From positions 44,581-108,580 of IMG/VR virus record IMGVR_UViG_3300022562_000051: a stretch of DNA of 64,000 nucleotides. One strand, 5' to 3'. The position numbers were made by a program, and so were the translations under genes. The stretch comes from a virus. Positions within the stretch are counted from its first letter, which is position 1. Every line of letters begins with the position of its first letter. The notes below the pieces were generated by a model that saw nothing but the letters and a program-made list of their open reading frames with translations, searched no databases and had not been told where the DNA came from. Below, in pieces: positions 47,619-55,357 of the stretch.

Positions 47619-48196
47619 GCAAAAAGATTAAGTTCGTAGATGGCAACATGGTCGAGTACGAAATCCTCAATCTGGTGGATCAGTACAATTCCATTTTGCG
47701 TGAGCCGACCAAGGAAGTAGACTTTGATCAGGTGCCGGGGCAACAGGTGGCTTACCTAGCCATGTCTCTGATGGAATCGCTCAAGCATCATCAGGGCATG
47801 GGATTGTCCGCGAATCAGGTTGGACTCGCCGTGCGCATGTGTGCAATTGATGTGGGTGATGAAGGCAAGATTTACTGCCTGATCAATCCTCGCATTCTTG
47901 CACAGTCCGAGACAATGCAGAAAGTCAACGAGGGATGCCTGTCGTTCCCCGGTTTGTTCCTCACCATCGAAAGACCTGATTGGGTTGAGATTGAGTTTCA
48001 GGCGGCGAACGGTGACAAACTGACCAAGCGATTCGAAGGTATCTACGCAACGTGCGTTTTGCATGAGTTGGATCACCTTGACGGGATCACATTCACTACT
48101 CGCGTGTCGAGCGTCAAGCTGGACATGGCACGGCGCAAAGTCAAGCAAAACCTTAAGAAAATGAAGAAGATAAGAGAGCATCTCGCAAGTGCTTGA
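47615..48196 (+). CDS. def: Peptide deformylase, 193 aa
   Basis: Removes the N-formyl group from new proteins using a metal ion. All three family motifs are present: GLSANQVG (residues 63-70, motif 1), EGCLSFPG (106-113, with metal-ligand Cys108) and HELDH (150-154). Phage deformylases are known in some T4-type marine phages. Overlaps the gp46-like gene by ATGA, so it belongs to the recombination operon. Its stop codon lies inside the upstream promoter element of the next gene. Confidence 0.95.
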   Translation: MSKKIKFVDGNMVEYEILNLVDQYNSILREPTKEVDFDQVPGQQVAYLAMSLMESLKHHQGMGLSANQVGLAVRMCAIDVGDEGKIYCLINPRILAQSETMQKVNEGCLSFPGLFLTIERPDWVEIEFQAANGDKLTKRFEGIYATCVLHELDHLDGITFTTRVSSVKLDMARRKVKQNLKKMKKIREHLASA

Positions 48197-48245
48197 TTCT
48201 TAAAGGCTTTTGGGGGTTGCTTTTTGCTTGTAAATACCCCATACT
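48185..48245 (+). promoter_or_regulatory. Sigma70-like promoter with upstream GTAAGTnnTTGATT-type element (VWA gene)
   Basis: Upstream element GCAAGTGCTTGATT at 48185-48198, an 18-nt gap, -35 TTGCTT at 48217-48222, a 17-nt spacer, and -10 CATACT at 48240-48245. The start region reads GGTAATACAGTA. The same element and gap occur at two other promoters, 50793 and 62162. Confidence 0.7.
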
Positions 48246-48266
48246 GGTAATACAGTAGAGGGTACT

Positions 48267-50606
48267 ATGTCGAACACGCTCATTCAAACGAAGTCAATGC
48301 TCGCGAAGCTACTCGCGGGTGAAAACATCAATGTCGTTCATCAAAGCGGCATTTCCACGGCATCGTTCGACCTGACTGCGCGGACCATGTATCTCCCGAT
48401 ATGGGAAGACATGGACGGCGACATTTACGATATGCTGACCGGTCATGAAGTCGGTCATGCCAAGTGGACCCCGCAAGAGGGTTGGCACAATGCGATTGAC
48501 GAGCGCGGCAGGAAATTCAAGTCCTGCATGAACGTCATCGAAGATGCGCGAATCGAAAAACTAATCAAGCGCAAGTATCCCGGTCTAGCTAAGTCCTTCG
48601 CGAATGCCTATCGCACTCTGTACGAGCGCGATTTCTTCGGCATCAAGAAACTCAAAGACCTTTCCAAGCTGAATCTCATTGACCGAATCAACATTCACTG
48701 CAAGGTGGGTGCGCATGTTATCGTCCCGTTTACGGATGACGAGCGCAACATCGTGCGCGAGGTTGAAAAGGCTGAGACTTGGGAACAGGTCATGGACATT
48801 TCCGTTCGCGTGTTCGATTATGCGAAGAAGGAAGATTCCAGCAAGATCAATTCGCTGGATGATCTGACCGAAAAGTTGCTCAAGGAATACGCCGAAAAGC
48901 TGAACGAAGAGTTCGAAGACTCTGATGAAGAGTCGGATGGTGGCGATTTCGATTTCGATGATGAAGAGTCGGAAGACCTTTCGATTGACGGTAATGCGCA
49001 GTCGGAGTCTGACGATTCTGAAAAGACCGAAGACGAGGAAGGAAACACCGAAACCAAGTCTAAGGGTGGCAATGCGTCCGACGATTCCGAGGAAGACAAG
49101 GAAGAGGAAGACGAGGACAATGCTGAATCCGGCAAGGCTGGCGGCAATAACGGTCCTGCGGCTGACCTTCCTGATGAAGAGAAGGCAGAAGAGGAAGAGC
49201 CTGAGTCTATTACGGATCGCATTTTCCGTGATCGCGAACAGGAACTTTGCGTAGGCAACGTTGAAGTCTACACGTACACGCTTCCCGAGCCGATTCTGGA
49301 AAATATCGTCGTTCCCGGCGAAGCGGTTGTGAAGCAGTTCCACATTGCTTACGATGCTTCGAATCGTCGCGGACTGCCGATTGCGCAGAATTGCATCAAG
49401 ACGTTCGAACAGAATAATGGCAAGTTCATTAACATGCTTGTCAAGGAATTCGAAATGCGCAAGAATGCCTCGCAGTATGCGCGGCAGCAGACAGCGCGGA
49501 CTGGTGAGTTGGACATGTCCAAGCTGCACCTTTATCGGTTCAGCAATGACCTGTTCAAGAAAGTGACTGTTGTCCCGAAGGGCAAGAGCCACGGTCTGAT
49601 CATGTACGTGGATATGTCCGGTTCCATGAGCAACGTGTTTGGTGCGACGATGGAACAGGCTCTTATTCTTGCGGTCTTCTGTCGCAAGGTTGGCATTCCG
49701 TTTGACGTTTACGGCTTTTCGGATGGTGCTGAGAATATCCACGTTATGGTTGCGGACGGCACACTGCCGAATAACTTTGGTCTTGGTGGCAAGTTCAAGA
49801 AATTTGGACAGGCTGACTACACGATCCATGACAAGGGTTTCCATCTGCGGCACCTGATTGGTTCCAAGATGAATAAGCAGACTTATCGCAAGGCTATGGA
49901 AATGCTCGCGGTTGTCTCTTACAACTATTCGTACAATCGTTACGCTACAAACTACCTTGATTGGGAACGTGCTGGTTTCAATCTGCACGGTACTCCGTTC
50001 TCGCAGACGTTGCTGGCTTCGCGCCCGATGATCGAACGGTTCAAGTCGCAGAATCATCTTGATATCGTCAACGTTATCTACCTGACCGATGGCGAAGGTG
50101 GCGGCTGCTTCTCGTTTGATAAGATTGAGCGCATTCCCTATTACATGCAGCCGGTCAGCAAGAAGGATCGCAAGATTCGCAAGGTCTGGATGACTGATTC
50201 CAAGACCAAGAGGCGGCTTGAGTTTAATCCTGACGAGTGGGATCAGCAGTCGCGCATCACGCAGTTTGTTGGTGAAGTGACTGGTTGCAAGCACATTGCT
50301 TATTACATCTGCTCTTCGCGTGAGTGCAAGCAGGCGTTGAATGCATACGGCACCAATGCGGCGGGTTCGGTGGTTCTTGAGGCTGAGAAGTCTTACAAGA
50401 ATTACAAGTATTTCGCGGTCCCGCATCTTGGCTATCACAAGTATTTCTACATTGCGATGCCTAGCCAGAACGTGTCAGATGACGATTACGAACTGGATGA
50501 CAAAATGACTGCGAAGCGCATGGCGCGTATTTTCAGCAATGCGCAGGATGCGAAGCGCAAGAATCGAATGCTCATTACAGAGTTTACACAGGAGATTGCA
50601 GCGTGA
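48267..50606 (+). CDS. CobT-like protein: HExxH metallopeptidase-like domain plus VWA domain, 779 aa
   Basis: An N-terminal zincin-like domain has HEVGH (residues 60-64) and an NVIEDARIE helix (89-97) whose Glu could complete zinc binding. A long acidic low-complexity linker follows (about 205-320). The C-terminal VWA domain has the MIDAS motif DMSGSMS (449-455) and later LTDGEGGG. Cobaltochelatase CobT and other VWA partners of MoxR ATPases share this layout. Phages usually annotate such genes as cobT, but no other cobalamin genes are nearby, so a chelatase role is doubtful; target remodelling with the AAA+ partner at 50888 is more plausible. The gene has its own promoter. Confidence 0.82.
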   Translation: MSNTLIQTKSMLAKLLAGENINVVHQSGISTASFDLTARTMYLPIWEDMDGDIYDMLTGHEVGHAKWTPQEGWHNAIDERGRKFKSCMNVIEDARIEKLIKRKYPGLAKSFANAYRTLYERDFFGIKKLKDLSKLNLIDRINIHCKVGAHVIVPFTDDERNIVREVEKAETWEQVMDISVRVFDYAKKEDSSKINSLDDLTEKLLKEYAEKLNEEFEDSDEESDGGDFDFDDEESEDLSIDGNAQSESDDSEKTEDEEGNTETKSKGGNASDDSEEDKEEEDEDNAESGKAGGNNGPAADLPDEEKAEEEEPESITDRIFRDREQELCVGNVEVYTYTLPEPILENIVVPGEAVVKQFHIAYDASNRRGLPIAQNCIKTFEQNNGKFINMLVKEFEMRKNASQYARQQTARTGELDMSKLHLYRFSNDLFKKVTVVPKGKSHGLIMYVDMSGSMSNVFGATMEQALILAVFCRKVGIPFDVYGFSDGAENIHVMVADGTLPNNFGLGGKFKKFGQADYTIHDKGFHLRHLIGSKMNKQTYRKAMEMLAVVSYNYSYNRYATNYLDWERAGFNLHGTPFSQTLLASRPMIERFKSQNHLDIVNVIYLTDGEGGGCFSFDKIERIPYYMQPVSKKDRKIRKVWMTDSKTKRRLEFNPDEWDQQSRITQFVGEVTGCKHIAYYICSSRECKQALNAYGTNAAGSVVLEAEKSYKNYKYFAVPHLGYHKYFYIAMPSQNVSDDDYELDDKMTAKRMARIFSNAQDAKRKNRMLITEFTQEIAA

Positions 50607-50800
50607 AGTTGTTTAGTTTGAATCGCAATCAGAATTGGCACAATTGGTTCGCGTGGCGTCCAATTTTTGTTGACTCTTATTCTAAGTATGGTTTTGAATG
50701 CAAGGAACTGGTCTGGCTGGAAACAATCGAACGGCGAGCCTGTTTCTCCGGTATGGACGGTAGTTTTATCTGCTATTTGTACGCCAAAAAGCCTAAGTGA
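50603..50800 (+). CDS. Small hypothetical protein, 65 aa
   Basis: GTG start overlapping the VWA gene stop, with an AGGAG ribosome site 9 nt upstream. Trp/Phe-rich N-terminus (FSLNRNQNWHNWFAWRPIF) and C-terminal CYLYAKKPK. No family recognised. Lies between the VWA gene and the AAA+ gene, on the VWA transcript, so it may act with them. Confidence 0.6.
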   Translation: MKLFSLNRNQNWHNWFAWRPIFVDSYSKYGFECKELVWLETIERRACFSGMDGSFICYLYAKKPK

Positions 50801-50853
50801 TTGATTTTGTTGGGTTTCGGGATATTGCTTTTTGCCGAAACATCCTTTACAAT
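50793..50853 (+). promoter_or_regulatory. Sigma70-like promoter with upstream element (AAA+ gene)
   Basis: Element CTAAGTGATTGATT at 50793-50806, an 18-nt gap, -35 TTGCTT at 50825-50830, a 17-nt spacer, -10 TACAAT at 50848-50853. Same architecture as the VWA gene promoter. A dyad at 50855-50876 follows directly. Confidence 0.72.
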
Positions 50854-50854
50854 G

Positions 50855-50876
50855 ACAGTATAGTTGGATATACTGT
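50855..50876 (+). promoter_or_regulatory. Perfect 8-bp inverted repeat at the transcription start of the AAA+ gene
   Basis: Arms ACAGTATA and TATACTGT separated by GTTGGA. It lies immediately downstream of the -10 box and ends 11 nt before the ATG at 50888. It could be an operator or a 5' RNA hairpin that affects ribosome access. Confidence 0.6.
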
Positions 50877-50887
50877 GAGAAGTGACT

Positions 50888-52282
50888 ATGGCACGTAGAC
50901 CTAATTTCGATATGGAAGATCAGAAGACGTTCATTCAGGACTTGATTGACGAGTATGGTGATACCGTCACTTCGAAGCAAATCCTTGACTTCGCGGAAGC
51001 GAAGGGTTTGCCGGTTCCGTATTTCCTCTTGCGCGACGAGCGGAAGAAGATCGGACGCGGCAAGTATCGCTTGTGTTCCCGCGCTTCGCTCTTGAAGCGT
51101 GGCACGATTTCCCATTCGATTGCCGACGCGCTTGATCAGCAAGACGCGCAGGAAGTCGCACCGCAGAATGCCATGCCGCAGACTGCGCAAGTTATCAATC
51201 TGGCTTCCCGTCGCGCCATGAACGTGACCGAGAGTTTCGTTCCCGACAAGCTGGATACATACGTTCCTTTTGGTTTCTACAAAGACCTTAAGAACATTCT
51301 CAATTCCAAGGCGTTCTATCCTATCTACATCACCGGTCTGTCGGGCAACGGCAAGACGCTGATGGTCGAACAGGTTTGCGCCGCGCTTGGTCGCGAGCTA
51401 ATTCGCGTTAACATCACCAAGCTTACGGATGAAACGGACCTGATCGGTTCGTATGAACTCATTGACGGCAACACGGTTCGCCGCGAGGGTCCGGTCATTA
51501 CAGCAATGCGGCGCGGTGCCGTACTGTTGCTGGATGAAACCGACTACGGTACCGAAACCCTGTTGTGCCTCAATTCCATTCTGGAAGGCAAGCCGTACTT
51601 CGACAAGAAAACTGGCGAAGTCATTCACGCTGCACCGGGATTCACGGTCATTGCGACTGCGAACACCAAGGGTAAGGGTGACGCGGAAGGTCGCTTCATT
51701 GGCGCGAACGTGCTGAACGAAGCTTTCCTTGAGCGGTTTGCCGTGACGGTTGAACAGGAATATCCTGATACCAAGGTTGAGCGTAGCATTCTGTCGAAGA
51801 ACTTCGACAAGTTTGGTTGCGCCGACGATCAGTTTGTGGATCGTCTGGTCACTTGGGCAGACGTTATTCGCAAGTCCTTTACCGAGGGTGCGGTGGATGA
51901 ACTGATTTCCACGCGCCGCCTTGTTCACATTGCGAAAGCTTTCAGCATCTTCAAGGATCGCATGAAGGCAATCGAACTGTGCTTGAATCGGTTTGACTCC
52001 GAAACCAAGATCGCGTTTGTTGACCTGTACACCAAGGTTGACTCGGATGCGCTTGGCAAGTCGGAACTGCCGGAAGATGCGTCACTGTCGGATGTTGCCA
52101 AGGCTCTTTCCGAAGAATACGGGCAGGACGTTAAGATTTACCAGAATCCCGAAAAGGGCGTGATCGTGGTTTCTTCGCATGGTCGCGATACCGAAATCAC
52201 TCAGGTTCAAGTGAAGCAGGCTGCTAATGTCAATTCACTTCTGCGCGATACGGTTGATCGTCACAACTTCTTGGCACCGTAA
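50888..52282 (+). CDS. CobS/MoxR-type AAA+ ATPase, 464 aa
   Basis: The ATG at 50888 is preferred over GTG at 50882. The N-terminal ~65 residues (IQDLIDEYGDTVTSKQILDF) look like a small helical DNA- or partner-binding domain. The AAA+ core has Walker A GLSGNGKT (about 149-156), Walker B VLLLDETD (about 211-218), sensor-1 ATANT and a FLERF arginine-finger region. MoxR/CobS ATPases act on or through VWA-domain partners; the VWA/HExxH protein encoded just upstream is the obvious partner. Cyanophage-type 'CobS' genes are relatives. Confidence 0.85.
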   Translation: MARRPNFDMEDQKTFIQDLIDEYGDTVTSKQILDFAEAKGLPVPYFLLRDERKKIGRGKYRLCSRASLLKRGTISHSIADALDQQDAQEVAPQNAMPQTAQVINLASRRAMNVTESFVPDKLDTYVPFGFYKDLKNILNSKAFYPIYITGLSGNGKTLMVEQVCAALGRELIRVNITKLTDETDLIGSYELIDGNTVRREGPVITAMRRGAVLLLDETDYGTETLLCLNSILEGKPYFDKKTGEVIHAAPGFTVIATANTKGKGDAEGRFIGANVLNEAFLERFAVTVEQEYPDTKVERSILSKNFDKFGCADDQFVDRLVTWADVIRKSFTEGAVDELISTRRLVHIAKAFSIFKDRMKAIELCLNRFDSETKIAFVDLYTKVDSDALGKSELPEDASLSDVAKALSEEYGQDVKIYQNPEKGVIVVSSHGRDTEITQVQVKQAANVNSLLRDTVDRHNFLAP

Positions 52283-52307
52283 TACTAATAAGAAAATAAG
52301 AAAGCAC

Positions 52308-52336
52308 TAGACTTTCTATCAATTAGTTGGTATAAT
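52308..52336 (+). promoter_or_regulatory. Sigma70-like promoter for the winged-helix gene
   Basis: TAGACT at 52308-52313, 17-nt spacer, TATAAT at 52331-52336. A perfect -10 compensates for the 4-of-6 -35. Confidence 0.7.
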
Positions 52337-52337
52337 G

Positions 52338-52367
52338 AACCGTGTGGGCTAAGAACCCCACGGTTCG
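52338..52367 (+). promoter_or_regulatory. Leader dyad before the winged-helix gene
   Basis: AACCGTG pairs with CACGGTT, extended by TGGG with CCC, around a CTAAGAA loop. It overlaps the predicted start point of the promoter at 52308. It may be an operator, possibly for the downstream winged-helix protein itself, or a leader hairpin. Confidence 0.5.
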
Positions 52368-52391
52368 TTTGTTTGTTTTAGTGAGGTAACT

Positions 52392-52682
52392 ATGTCTAAT
52401 GTCACTTTGAAGGAAAAGCTGCTCGCCAGCTTCGATAATCCGGTGTATAACACCTTTACGACTGCACAGGCTGCGGCTCGCTATCAGGTGTCCCCGGCGA
52501 CAGTGACCCGTACCATTCGCGCTCTGCGTCTGGAAGGTCACGCTATCTATCGTAACCAGAAGACCTATGAGGGTCGCACGATCAACGTGTATCGTCTTGG
52601 CAAGCCGTCGAAGCGGTTCAAGAGGAACATGAAGGCGGGGCGCACTCAGATCGCTCTGGCTGCTCTGGATGGTCAGGTCTAA
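52392..52682 (+). CDS. Winged-helix DNA-binding protein, 96 aa
   Basis: A helix-turn-helix pattern FTTAQAAARYQVSPATVTRT followed by IRALRLEGHAIYRNQ (recognition helix, then wing) and a basic C-terminus (KPSKRFKRNMKAGR). Such small proteins are usually transcription regulators. It has its own promoter and terminator, so it is a monocistronic unit. The nearby dyads and the phage-wide upstream promoter element are candidate binding sites, untested. A GAGG ribosome site precedes the ATG. Confidence 0.7.
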   Translation: MSNVTLKEKLLASFDNPVYNTFTTAQAAARYQVSPATVTRTIRALRLEGHAIYRNQKTYEGRTINVYRLGKPSKRFKRNMKAGRTQIALAALDGQV

Positions 52683-52707
52683 AAAAGAAAGTCGCTAGAA
52701 GACTTCG

Positions 52708-52732
52708 AAAAGGGGGCGTTCTGCCCCCTTTT
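52708..52732 (+). terminator. Rho-independent terminator
   Basis: AAAAGGGGGC and GCCCCCTTTT form a perfect 10-bp stem with a GTTCT loop; the last T's serve as the U-tract. Confidence 0.93.
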
Positions 52733-52736
52733 CTAT

Positions 52737-52765
52737 TTGACTTTTTGTTGTCATTCGCGTAAAAT
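52737..52765 (+). promoter_or_regulatory. Sigma70-like promoter for the glycosyltransferase operon
   Basis: TTGACT at 52737-52742, 17-nt spacer, TAAAAT at 52760-52765, directly behind the terminator. Confidence 0.78.
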
Positions 52766-52821
52766 GGAAATGATCCAACCTATATACCTAGACCGTTATC
52801 ATTTTCTGAGTGGAGTCGCAC

Positions 52822-53643
52822 ATGCAATTAGAAATTAGCGTTGACGAATTGAGAAAAAATAGTATCTTCGTCGCAACCCCGATGTATGGTGGACAATGCC
52901 ATGGCATGTATGCTAAATCAGCATTAGATTTGCAAGCCTGTTGTTCACAGTACGGAATTCAAATCAAGTTTTCATTTATCTTTAACGAGTCGCTAATCAC
53001 CCGCGCTCGCAACTACCTAGTAGATGAATTTCTCAGGTCTGGCATGACCCATCTACTTTTCATTGATGCCGACATTCACTACGATCCACGCGATGTTATT
53101 GCTCTACTCGCATTGAGTATGCAGGGCAAGGATGTTATTGGTGGTCCGTATCCGAAGAAGTCCATCAAGTGGGGCGCAGTCAGGGATGCACTCAAGAAGA
53201 ATCCAGAGTTACCACAGACAGAACTAGAAAAGGTTGCTGGTGACTTTGTGTTTAATCCAGTTCCCGGCACCGAGAAGTTCTCGGTAGGTGAGCCGATTGA
53301 GGTTCTGGAAATCGGTACTGGTTTCATGTTGGTCAAGCGTGAAGTGTTCAAGGTTATGGAAGATGCGTATCCGCAGCTTCGCTACAAGCCGGATCATATT
53401 GGTCAGGCTAACTTTGATGGCTCGCGCTACATTCATGCGTATTTCGATACCGTGATTGACAGCAAGGAAAATGGTGGTAAGGGATCGGATCGTTACCTGT
53501 CAGAAGACTACATGTTCTGTCAGTGGTATCGTAATACCGGTGGAAAGATTTGGCTCTGCCCATGGATGAAGACGCATCACATTGGCACATATGCATTCAC
53601 AGGAGACATGGCGGCAGTAGCCAATCACGTAGGAAGTTTGTAA
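52822..53643 (+). CDS. GT-A fold glycosyltransferase-like protein, 273 aa
   Basis: The ATG at 52822 has a TGGAG ribosome site 7 nt away; GTG 52810 is the less likely alternative. Features: IFVATPMYGGQCHGMYAKSA, RNYLVDEFLRSGMTHLLFID, then the DAD metal-binding triad (IDADIHYDP) and a final YMFCQWYRNTGGKIWL acceptor-site segment. This is a known phage type of family-2-like glycosyltransferase. The sugar and acceptor are unknown; phage DNA, a virion protein or host surface are possible. It is translationally coupled to the dNMP kinase gene. Confidence 0.8.
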   Translation: MQLEISVDELRKNSIFVATPMYGGQCHGMYAKSALDLQACCSQYGIQIKFSFIFNESLITRARNYLVDEFLRSGMTHLLFIDADIHYDPRDVIALLALSMQGKDVIGGPYPKKSIKWGAVRDALKKNPELPQTELEKVAGDFVFNPVPGTEKFSVGEPIEVLEIGTGFMLVKREVFKVMEDAYPQLRYKPDHIGQANFDGSRYIHAYFDTVIDSKENGGKGSDRYLSEDYMFCQWYRNTGGKIWLCPWMKTHHIGTYAFTGDMAAVANHVGSL

Positions 53644-54263
53644 TGATTATTGGACTTGTGGGTTTTATCGGTTCAGGTAAGGGAACCGTAGCAGATATCC
53701 TTACGCGCAAGCATGGGTTCATCAAGGAAAGTTTTGCCAACGCAGTGAAAGATGCAATCGCTCCTATCTTCGGATGGGAGCGTAAGCTGCTGGAAGGCGA
53801 CACACCGGAGTCTCGCGAATGGCGTGAGACTCCTGATCCTTGGTGGAGTGAGAAGATCGGCAAACCATTCTCTCCCCGTTATGCTCTACAGCTAATGGGA
53901 ACAGAGTCGGGGCGCAATGTCTTTCATACCGATGTTTGGGTCTTATCTCTTCTAAGACGTACTGATCCAGCCAAGAATTACGTGCTGGCTGACGTTCGTT
54001 TCCCAAATGAAATTGACATGATTCGTTCGCATGGCGGCAAGGTCATTCGCGTCAAGCGCGGTGTCGAGCCTGAATGGTACTCGACTGCGGAAGCCTATAA
54101 TGTCACTACAAATTGGGACGGTTCCATGCAGAGAATGAAGCTTTATCCTGATATCCATTATAGTGAATGGGCATGGATTGGCAAGTCCTTCGATGAAGAA
54201 ATTAATAATTCCACTACGCTTGAGAGCCTTGAGAAAAAGGTTGCGAAGCTGATGGGGAAATGA
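53643..54263 (+). CDS. Deoxynucleoside monophosphate kinase-like, 206 aa
   Basis: The ATG overlaps the previous stop. P-loop GFIGSGKGT near residue 7, then the dNMP-kinase pattern FGWERKLLEGDTPESREWRE, YALQLMGTESGRNVFH and VLADVRFPNEIDMIRSHGG. T4 gene 1 kinase phosphorylates dTMP, dGMP and hydroxymethyl-dCMP; this looks like the same superfamily and would feed the phage dNTP pool with dut and dCMP deaminase. A link to base modification with the neighbouring glycosyltransferase is possible but unsupported, as no hydroxymethylase is visible. Confidence 0.85.
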   Translation: MIIGLVGFIGSGKGTVADILTRKHGFIKESFANAVKDAIAPIFGWERKLLEGDTPESREWRETPDPWWSEKIGKPFSPRYALQLMGTESGRNVFHTDVWVLSLLRRTDPAKNYVLADVRFPNEIDMIRSHGGKVIRVKRGVEPEWYSTAEAYNVTTNWDGSMQRMKLYPDIHYSEWAWIGKSFDEEINNSTTLESLEKKVAKLMGK

Positions 54264-54269
54264 TACAAT
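54241..54269 (+). promoter_or_regulatory. Sigma70-like promoter for the clamp gene
   Basis: TTGCGA at 54241-54246, 17-nt spacer, TACAAT at 54264-54269, inside the end of the dNMP-kinase gene. Confidence 0.6.
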
Positions 54270-54288
54270 AGGTGAAAGTGAGGTTGAT

Positions 54289-54960
54289 ATGAAACTAAGT
54301 GATGAAACAATTGAAATCCTGAAAAACTTCGCAACGATTAATCAGGGTTTAGTGGTCAAGCCGGGAAGCGTACTCAAGACGATTACGCCCTCTAGGTCGG
54401 TTCTAGCAATATCAAGAGTCGTAGAGTCCTTCCCGGTTTCTTTCGCACTGTATGATCTGAATAAGTTCCTTGCCAAGCTGTCCCTGTATCGGGATGCGGA
54501 GCTAGAGTTTGAAACGGATCGTATCGTGATCAAGAGTGATGACGGGAAGCGCACGGATTACATCAAGTATTCCTCTCCCGAAGTGGTCAAGGGACCACCC
54601 GACAAGGAACTTGTGATGGATAAGCCAGATTACGAGTTTACGCTCACGCAGGAAGACTTGATCTGGCAGCGTAAGAGTGCGGGTATCTCCGGTTCCGAAA
54701 ACTTTGTGTTCCGTGGCGATGGCAAGCACATTTATCTTCAATCGAATACTATCAAGGATGATTCTTCGGACTTGTCCTCGACAGTCATTGGCGATACGGA
54801 CGGCGTATTTTCATGCGTCCTACAGGTTGCCAATTTCAAGCTGTTGGATGGTGCGTACAACGTCAAACTCTCTAAAGCGGGGCTGACCAAGTTCGAACAC
54901 ACCACCAAGAACGTTCAATATTACGTAGCAGTAGAGTCTGGACTTTCCGAATGGAAGTGA
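54289..54960 (+). CDS. gp45: Sliding clamp gp45-like, 223 aa
   Basis: MKLSDETIEILKNFATINQG is nearly the T4 gp45 N-terminus (MKLSKDTTALLKNFATINSG), and VSFALYDLNKFLAKLSLYRD and the C-terminal YYVAVESGLSEW also align. Length equals the T4 protein (228 aa). The trimeric clamp tethers the polymerase and, in T4, activates late transcription with gp55 and gp33. The gene overlaps the small ORF at 54951. Confidence 0.95.
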   Translation: MKLSDETIEILKNFATINQGLVVKPGSVLKTITPSRSVLAISRVVESFPVSFALYDLNKFLAKLSLYRDAELEFETDRIVIKSDDGKRTDYIKYSSPEVVKGPPDKELVMDKPDYEFTLTQEDLIWQRKSAGISGSENFVFRGDGKHIYLQSNTIKDDSSDLSSTVIGDTDGVFSCVLQVANFKLLDGAYNVKLSKAGLTKFEHTTKNVQYYVAVESGLSEWK

Positions 54961-55109
54961 CAATCCTACAGTATTGTGACGGATGGGAAATCCGTATCGG
55001 AAATAGAACTTATCGTTATGATCATAACGATGAAGACTATGGGACAGAAGCGTTGAAGGTCTTGTTTGAAGACCTTGGGTATAAGGTAGAATTAGAGGAA
55101 TGTTATTAA
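54951..55109 (+). CDS. Small acidic protein, 52 aa
   Basis: Starts within the last codons of the clamp gene in another frame and ends on the start of the DsbA-like gene. Sequence begins MEVTILQYCDGWEIRIGNRT and ends DLGYKVELEECY, with a compact beta-rich character. Overlaps on both sides and the absence of any other frame support coding. Family not recognised. Confidence 0.6.
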   Translation: MEVTILQYCDGWEIRIGNRTYRYDHNDEDYGTEALKVLFEDLGYKVELEECY

Positions 55110-55357
55110 TGAAATTTTCAGCACAACAGAAAGCAGCCGTAAAGGGTTGTCTACAGGAGATTTCCAATTCGTTCACCCGCATCGAAGCCGAGCGGGATAA
55201 CATCAAGGAAATCGTGAAGCGCATGGCAGACGAGTTTGAGATTGCCAAGCCAATTTCGCGCAAGCTGGCTAAGATTTACCACAAGCGTAATCTTGAGGAA
55301 GAGCGCGGCAACTTCGAAGAGGTTGCGAACACCTATGATGAGGTTACGAAGCCATGA
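55109..55357 (+). CDS. dsbA: DsbA-like late-promoter DNA-binding protein, 82 aa
   Basis: The ATG at 55109 overlaps the previous stop; ATG at 55100 lies in the same frame but within the upstream gene. The order CLQEISNSFTRIEAERDNIK, EIVKRMADEFEI, then KLAKIYHKRNLEEERGNFEE and VANTYDEV parallels T4 DsbA (89 aa), a double-strand DNA-binding protein that modulates late promoters. Its presence next to gp45 and with gp55 in the window fits the late-promoter system. Confidence 0.8.
   Translation: MKFSAQQKAAVKGCLQEISNSFTRIEAERDNIKEIVKRMADEFEIAKPISRKLAKIYHKRNLEEERGNFEEVANTYDEVTKP

Noticed and set aside
48585-50438. 617-aa minus-strand open frame opposite the VWA gene.
   Set aside because: The plus-strand gene has clear HExxH and MIDAS motifs and a promoter; the antisense frame has no ribosome site and a Leu/Arg/Ile-rich shadow composition.
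48267-52282. True cobalamin biosynthesis cobT/cobS operon.
   Set aside because: No other cobalamin genes or B12 riboswitch nearby; the HExxH domain and the shared phage promoter suggest another role.
52822-54263. T4-like hydroxymethylcytosine glucosylation pathway.
   Set aside because: A glycosyltransferase and dNMP kinase are present, but no dCMP hydroxymethylase is in the window; not supported.
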